From Oscillospiraceae bacterium (GTDB taxonomy: Bacteria > Bacillota > Clostridia > Oscillospirales > Ruminococcaceae), in contig JAQXNQ010000249.1 in assembly GCA_029098085.1 (NCBI GenBank), forward strand, positions 1 through 9,830: a DNA stretch of 9,830 nt, written 5' to 3'. Below are positions 6,950 to 9,830 of the stretch, piece by piece. The position numbers and the translations under genes were made by a program. The number at the start of each line of letters is the position of its first letter. Within the stretch, counting starts at the first letter, position 1. The notes under the pieces are model-generated. The model saw nothing but the letters and a program-made list of their open reading frames with translations. It had not been told where the DNA came from and did not search any database.

Positions 6950-7209
6950 GAAGGAAAGAGTAGTCCCCGCCCCGCTTTGACAGAGAGCTTCCGGATGGTG
7001 CAAGGAAGCAGGCGGAGGAGATGAAGATGGCTCCGGAATGGCGGGTCTCAGCGAAAGCAGGATCCGACAGGTTCGCCTGTTACAGCGAAACGGTATAACC
7101 GGGTCTCCCGGCGTACCGGATAAGGCTCCGCTCTGTGAGGACGGAGTGAATTGAAGTGGTACCGCGGTGCATCCGCCTTCAATGGCTCTGAGCCTTGAAG
7201 GCGTTTTTT
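6950..7209 (+). ncRNA. T-box leader, probably methionine-specific (AUG specifier)
   Basis: The leader is complete and senses uncharged tRNA. In stem I, AGTA (6959-6962) precedes TCCCCGCC (6964-6971), which pairs with GGCGGAGGA (7011-7019, one bulged A). The distal hairpin GCTTCC/GGAAGC (6987-6992 with 7004-7009) carries the GGTG-type loop. In the specifier loop, GAA (7023-7025) plus one base precedes ATG at 7027-7029. Hairpins follow at 7067-7080, 7091-7118 and, as stem III, 7126-7146. The T-box TGGTACCGCGG lies at 7157-7167. The antiterminator is TTGAAG (7151-7156) with CTTCAA (7177-7182) and GCGG with CCGC. TGGT would pair with ACCA ends, meaning discriminator A73, which fits tRNA-Met. The downstream methionine gene agrees. 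That this is a T-box is nearly certain; the specifier reading is likely. Confidence 0.9.
7174..7209 (+). terminator. T-box regulated intrinsic terminator
   Basis: CGCCTTCAA (7174-7182) pairs with TTGAAGGCG (7195-7203), with GGCT/AGCC stacked inside around a CTG loop, followed by six T. Its 5' arm is the same CTTCAA used by the antiterminator, so the two folds exclude each other. Uncharged tRNA would favour read-through into the downstream genes. Confidence 0.92.
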
Positions 7210-7235
7210 GTTTTTCCGCAGAAAGGAAGGCGATC

Positions 7236-8014
7236 ATGTCCATACTGCTCAGCGAGTTTGACCCGTCGCCGGCGCTGATTGAGCCCGCTGCCGGAAGATT
7301 TCTGGCAAAGGAAATCCCCTGTCCCAAAACGGCGGTCTCCACCTTTCCCCTGGAGCTGTTTGAGGAGATGATCCGTCTCCCCGGCGCGGTGCTGATCCAC
7401 GAGCTGCGCAACGCCGACCGGAAGCTTCCCGTTTACGCCGTCCCTTATAAGGGCACAACCCTCGCCGTCTACCCCACTCCTGTTGGGCCCCTGCGGCCGT
7501 GGGGACGCTGGAGGAAATCTACGCTATGGGCGTGCAGTCGGTGCTGGTTTTCGGCTCCTGCGGCGTACTGGACCGGCAAATCGCGGACGGCGGCATCATC
7601 CTGCCCATAGCGGCTCTCCGGGATGAGGGCACCAGCTTCCACTACGCGCCCCCGGCGGAGAAAATCCCGCTGGAGCCGGAAGGAACCGCGCTGCTGGAGC
7701 AGCTGGCCAAGGAGCTTTCCCTTCCCTGCTTTAAGGGCAAGACCTGGACCACCGATGCCTTCTACCGGGAGACGCCGGATAAAACTGCCCGCCGCAAGGC
7801 AAAGGGCGCCATCGCGGTGGAGATGGAATGCGCCGCCCTGACCGCCTGCGCTGCCTTCCGGAAAAAGCACTTTGCCCAGTTTCTGTTTGCTGCTGACAAT
7901 CTGGATGCGCCGGCCTGGGATCAGCGGGGACTTGCCCTGCAGGGAACCCACATCCGGGATCAGCTGCTGGAGCTGGCCTTCGAGGCTGCTCTCCGGATGG
8001 ATCGGCTTTTCTGA
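7236..8014 (+). pseudogene. Nucleoside phosphorylase-like protein, interrupted by a one-base frameshift
   Basis: Two overlapping frames together make one phosphorylase of about 260 aa. The first starts at ATG 7236 after AAAGGAAGG and reads through '...TLAVYPTPVG'. The second continues from about 7487 as 'APAAVGTLEEI', 'VFGSCGVLDRQIADGGIILP', 'AALRDEGTSFHY', 'TWTTDAFYRET' and 'GAIAVEMECAAL'. The last matches the nucleoside-binding VEME-type motif of the PNP/uridine phosphorylase (NP-I) superfamily. Joining needs one extra G in the GGGCCCC run at 7485-7491. The family cleaves nucleosides with phosphate or water, but the substrate here is unknown. Placement behind a Met T-box and 45 bp before metY hints at methionine or adenosyl-group salvage (inference). 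Both halves look well conserved, so either a sequence error or a recent mutation is possible. Confidence 0.85.
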
Positions 8015-8059
8015 CATTGTGTTCAAAAGCATTTTCAATATCTCAGAGGAGGAATTTTC

Positions 8060-9337
8060 ATGAACCAGGATACCCTTTGCCTGCACGCAGGCTACACCCC
8101 CGGCAACGGCGAGCCCCGTCAGCTCCCCATTATTCAGAGCACCACCTTCAAGTACGCCACCAGCGAAGCCATGGGCAAGCTGTTTGACCTGGAGGCGGAG
8201 GGCTACTTCTACACCCGGCTTCAGAACCCCACCAACGATGCCGTTGCGGCCAAGATCGCCGCGCTGGAGGGCGGCACCGCCGCTATGCTGACCTCTTCCG
8301 GTCAGGCCGCCACCTTCTATGCCATCTTCAACATCTGCTCCTGCGGAGACCATGTGGTCTCCTCCTCCACCATCTACGGCGGCACCTACAATCTGTTCGC
8401 CGTGACCATGAAGCGGATGGGCATCGAATTTACCTTCGTGGATCCCGACTGCTCCGACGAAGAGCTGGAAGCGGCCTTCCGTCCCAACACCAAAGCTGTC
8501 TTCGGCGAGACCATCGCCAACCCCGCTCTGACGGTGCTGGACATTGAGCGCTTTGCCAAAGCCGCCCACGCCCACGGCGTACCGCTGATTGTGGACAACA
8601 CCTTCGCCACCCCCATCCTCTGCCGTCCCTTTGAATGGGGCGCCGACATCGTCACCCACTCCACCACCAAGTACATGGACGGCCATGCCTCCGGCGTGGG
8701 CGGCTGCATCGTGGACAGCGGTAAATTTGACTGGACCGCCTATCCGGACAAATATCCCGGCCTGACCACCCCCGACGACAGCTATCACGGCGTCACCTAC
8801 ACCGAGCGGTTCGGGCTGGCCGGCGCCTATATCACCAAGGCCACCGTCCAGCTGATGCGGGACTTCGGCTCCATCCAGTCTCCGCAGAACGCCTTCCTGC
8901 TGAATCTGGGTCTGGAGAGCCTGCACCTGCGGATGCAGCGTCATTGTGAAAACGCCATGGCGGTTGCCCGCTATCTGGAGCAGCATCCCAAAATCACCTG
9001 GGTCAACTACTGCGGCCTGGAAAGCAGCAAGTACCATGCTCTGGCTCAGAAGTACCTGCCCGACGGCTGCTGCGGCGTGGTTTCCTTCGGCATCAAGGGC
9101 GGACGCCCCGCTGCCGAAACCTTCATGAAGCATCTGAAGCTGGCCTCCATCGCCACCCATGTGGCCGACGCCAAGACCTGTGTCCTGCATCCCGCCAGCA
9201 GCACCCATCGTCAGATGAACGATGAGGAGCTGAAGGCTGCCGGCGTTCCTTCGGATCTGGTCCGCTTCTCGGTGGGCATCGAAGGCGCCGCGGACATCAT
9301 TGCCGATCTGCAGCAGGCTCTGGATGCCGTGGAATAA
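8060..9337 (+). CDS. metY: O-acetylhomoserine aminocarboxypropyltransferase (O-acetylhomoserine sulfhydrylase)
   Basis: A 425-aa PLP enzyme of the Cys/Met metabolism family. It makes homocysteine from O-acetylhomoserine and sulfide, the direct sulfhydrylation route to methionine in the cytoplasm. It starts with 'TLCLHAGYTP', has the YTR motif at 51-53 that contacts the phosphate of a neighbouring subunit, the 'SSGQAA' phosphate loop at 79-84, Asp179 of 'IVDNTFATP', the PLP lysine at Lys204 in 'HSTTKYMDGH', and the C-terminal 'RFSVGIE' at 402-408 that binds the substrate carboxylate. The length of about 425 aa and the 'GGCIVDSGKFDW' insert favour MetY over the shorter cystathionine gamma-synthase and gamma-lyase. 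GAGGAGGA lies 6-7 nt before the ATG. It is the second gene of the T-box operon, so it should be induced when charged tRNA-Met falls. Confidence 0.93.
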   Translation: MNQDTLCLHAGYTPGNGEPRQLPIIQSTTFKYATSEAMGKLFDLEAEGYFYTRLQNPTNDAVAAKIAALEGGTAAMLTSSGQAATFYAIFNICSCGDHVVSSSTIYGGTYNLFAVTMKRMGIEFTFVDPDCSDEELEAAFRPNTKAVFGETIANPALTVLDIERFAKAAHAHGVPLIVDNTFATPILCRPFEWGADIVTHSTTKYMDGHASGVGGCIVDSGKFDWTAYPDKYPGLTTPDDSYHGVTYTERFGLAGAYITKATVQLMRDFGSIQSPQNAFLLNLGLESLHLRMQRHCENAMAVARYLEQHPKITWVNYCGLESSKYHALAQKYLPDGCCGVVSFGIKGGRPAAETFMKHLKLASIATHVADAKTCVLHPASSTHRQMNDEELKAAGVPSDLVRFSVGIEGAADIIADLQQALDAVE

Positions 9338-9354
9338 TCCATACCGTTTTCCCT

Positions 9355-9398
9355 TCCCGGCGTCTCCGCCCTCAGGGCGAAGGCGCCGGGATTTTTAT
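9355..9398 (+). terminator. Rho-independent terminator after metY
   Basis: TCCCGGCG (9355-9362) pairs with CGCCGGGA (9384-9391). An inner CGCCC/GGGCG hairpin (9367-9379) has a TCA loop, and TTTTTATT follows. It begins 17 bp after the metY stop codon and closes the operon. Confidence 0.88.
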
Positions 9399-9531
9399 TC
9401 TCTTTAAGCTGAACGTTTCCGCAGAAGGACTGCCGCTCCATTGTACTGCAGAAAACTGCTCAGTCTCCGGAAGCAGAATCACAGACTTTTTCACATTTCT
9501 TCCGGAAAAAACGGAATTTTGAAAAAACACC

Positions 9532-9559
9532 TTGACTTTCCTGACCGGTCGGATATAAT
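9532..9559 (+). promoter_or_regulatory. Promoter of the transporter gene with an operator-like palindrome in its spacer
   Basis: TTGACT (9532-9537), a 16-nt spacer and TATAAT (9554-9559). The spacer contains GACCGGTC (9543-9550), an 8-bp palindrome placed where a bound repressor would block RNA polymerase. Sites with this core are often bound by TetR-family repressors, but no regulator gene is next to it in the window. Confidence 0.75.
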
Positions 9560-9600
9560 ACAGTTAATCACAGCAACACGCTCGACACGGAGGAGCTGCC

Positions 9601-9830
9601 ATGAAGCTTCATCAGATTTCGGGACTCGTTCTCCGCCGGTGCAAAAACGCCTTTCTGGATGGCTGGTACTTTGGTGACGAACAGTCCAAAAGCCGCATCT
9701 GCCACCTGCAATTCAACTATACCGCCAACATCATCGCCAACCTGATCGGCGGCAATTTCTACACCGGCCTGATGCTCTACCTCAATGCCGACGACGCGTT
9801 CATCGGACTGATGTCCATGTTCGTGTTTGC
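9601..9830 (+). CDS. Membrane transporter, MFS-like N-terminus (partial, runs off right edge)
   Basis: An open frame from the ATG at 9601 to the window edge (76 full codons). GGAGGA lies 6 nt upstream, 30 bp past the -10 box of a good promoter. The N-terminus (MKLHQISGLVLRRCKNAFLD) is amphipathic and basic. A first membrane segment follows at about residues 38-61 ('NYTANIIANLIGGNFYTGLM'), then a short polar loop 'NADDAFIG' and the start of a second helix. The 'NFYTG...NADDAFIGLM' pattern recalls MFS-type permeases of Clostridia. With only one full helix visible, the family is tentative and the substrate unknown. Confidence 0.7.
   Translation, partial: MKLHQISGLVLRRCKNAFLDGWYFGDEQSKSRICHLQFNYTANIIANLIGGNFYTGLMLYLNADDAFIGLMSMFVF

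Noticed and set aside
7035..7045. GAATGG/GGC near 7037-7042 as an alternative T-box specifier (Gly or Trp)
   Set aside because: The TGGT bulge calls for discriminator A73, whereas bacterial tRNA-Gly normally has U73 and tRNA-Trp G73. The helix 6964-6971 with 7011-7019 also places the ATG, not these triplets, in the specifier loop.
5148..9208. Long minus-strand open frames opposite hydG (5148-6611) and opposite the phosphorylase/metY genes (7469-9208)
   Set aside because: They mirror well-identified plus-strand enzymes in a low-complexity Gly/Val/Asp-rich composition typical of antisense frames, and they have no credible ribosome sites.
9500..9520. TTCCG/CGGAA hairpin followed by TTTT as another terminator
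   Set aside because: The stem is only 5 bp with an A-rich loop, it has no gene to terminate, and it sits just before the next promoter. The strong metY terminator is already at 9355-9398.
1..9830. CRISPR arrays, tRNA or rRNA genes, insertion sequences, phage or plasmid genes
   Set aside because: No regularly spaced repeats, cloverleaf sequences, transposase or integrase motifs were seen on either strand.

Overview
The window looks like chromosome of a GC-rich anaerobic Clostridia-type Firmicute, plausibly a gut Oscillospiraceae/Lachnospiraceae relative. The reasons are strong AGGAGG-type ribosome sites, sigma-A-like promoters, a T-box leader, an [FeFe]-hydrogenase maturase (HydG), a very large MalT-like LuxR regulator, a lipoprotein solute-binding protein and a secreted protein of the DUF6273-like type. 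The taxon is an inference. No rRNA, tRNA, CRISPR array, transposase or phage gene is visible.

Left arm (1-3283, minus strand): reading right to left, a LuxR-family STAND ATPase regulator (3283-803) is followed by an intrinsic terminator (about 741-777). Then come a small DUF2442 gene with a TTG start (709-458) and, 18 bp on, the start of a secreted surface protein that runs off the left edge (439-1). The regulator has its own good promoter (3444-3472) and a GC-rich, foldable leader of about 155 nt.

Middle (3284-6725): the regulator is divergent from a lone extracellular solute-binding lipoprotein (3773-5047) that has no permease genes beside it. The roughly 490-bp divergent region carries two pairs of direct repeats, each with a 21-bp period, which are candidate operators. 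Next is hydG (5208-6656), which has its own near-consensus promoter starting 12 bp after the lipoprotein stop codon. Its leader contains a palindrome and a bulged hairpin, and a clear terminator follows the gene.

Right arm (6726-9830): a 96-bp imperfect inverted repeat precedes a consensus promoter and a complete T-box leader. The specifier is read as AUG (Met) and the UGGU bulge fits a tRNA with A73. It controls a nucleoside-phosphorylase-like gene, broken in this sequence by a one-base frameshift in a GGGCCCC run, and metY (O-acetylhomoserine sulfhydrylase), then a terminator. This is a methionine-starvation operon. The window ends in the N-terminus of a membrane transporter with its own promoter, whose spacer holds a GACCGGTC palindrome.

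Most of the genes are recognisable. The points most worth a second look are non-coding: the 21-bp repeat pairs, the 96-bp inverted repeat, the structured leaders of the LuxR gene and hydG, and the methionine T-box driving a nucleoside-phosphorylase-like gene with a frameshift.
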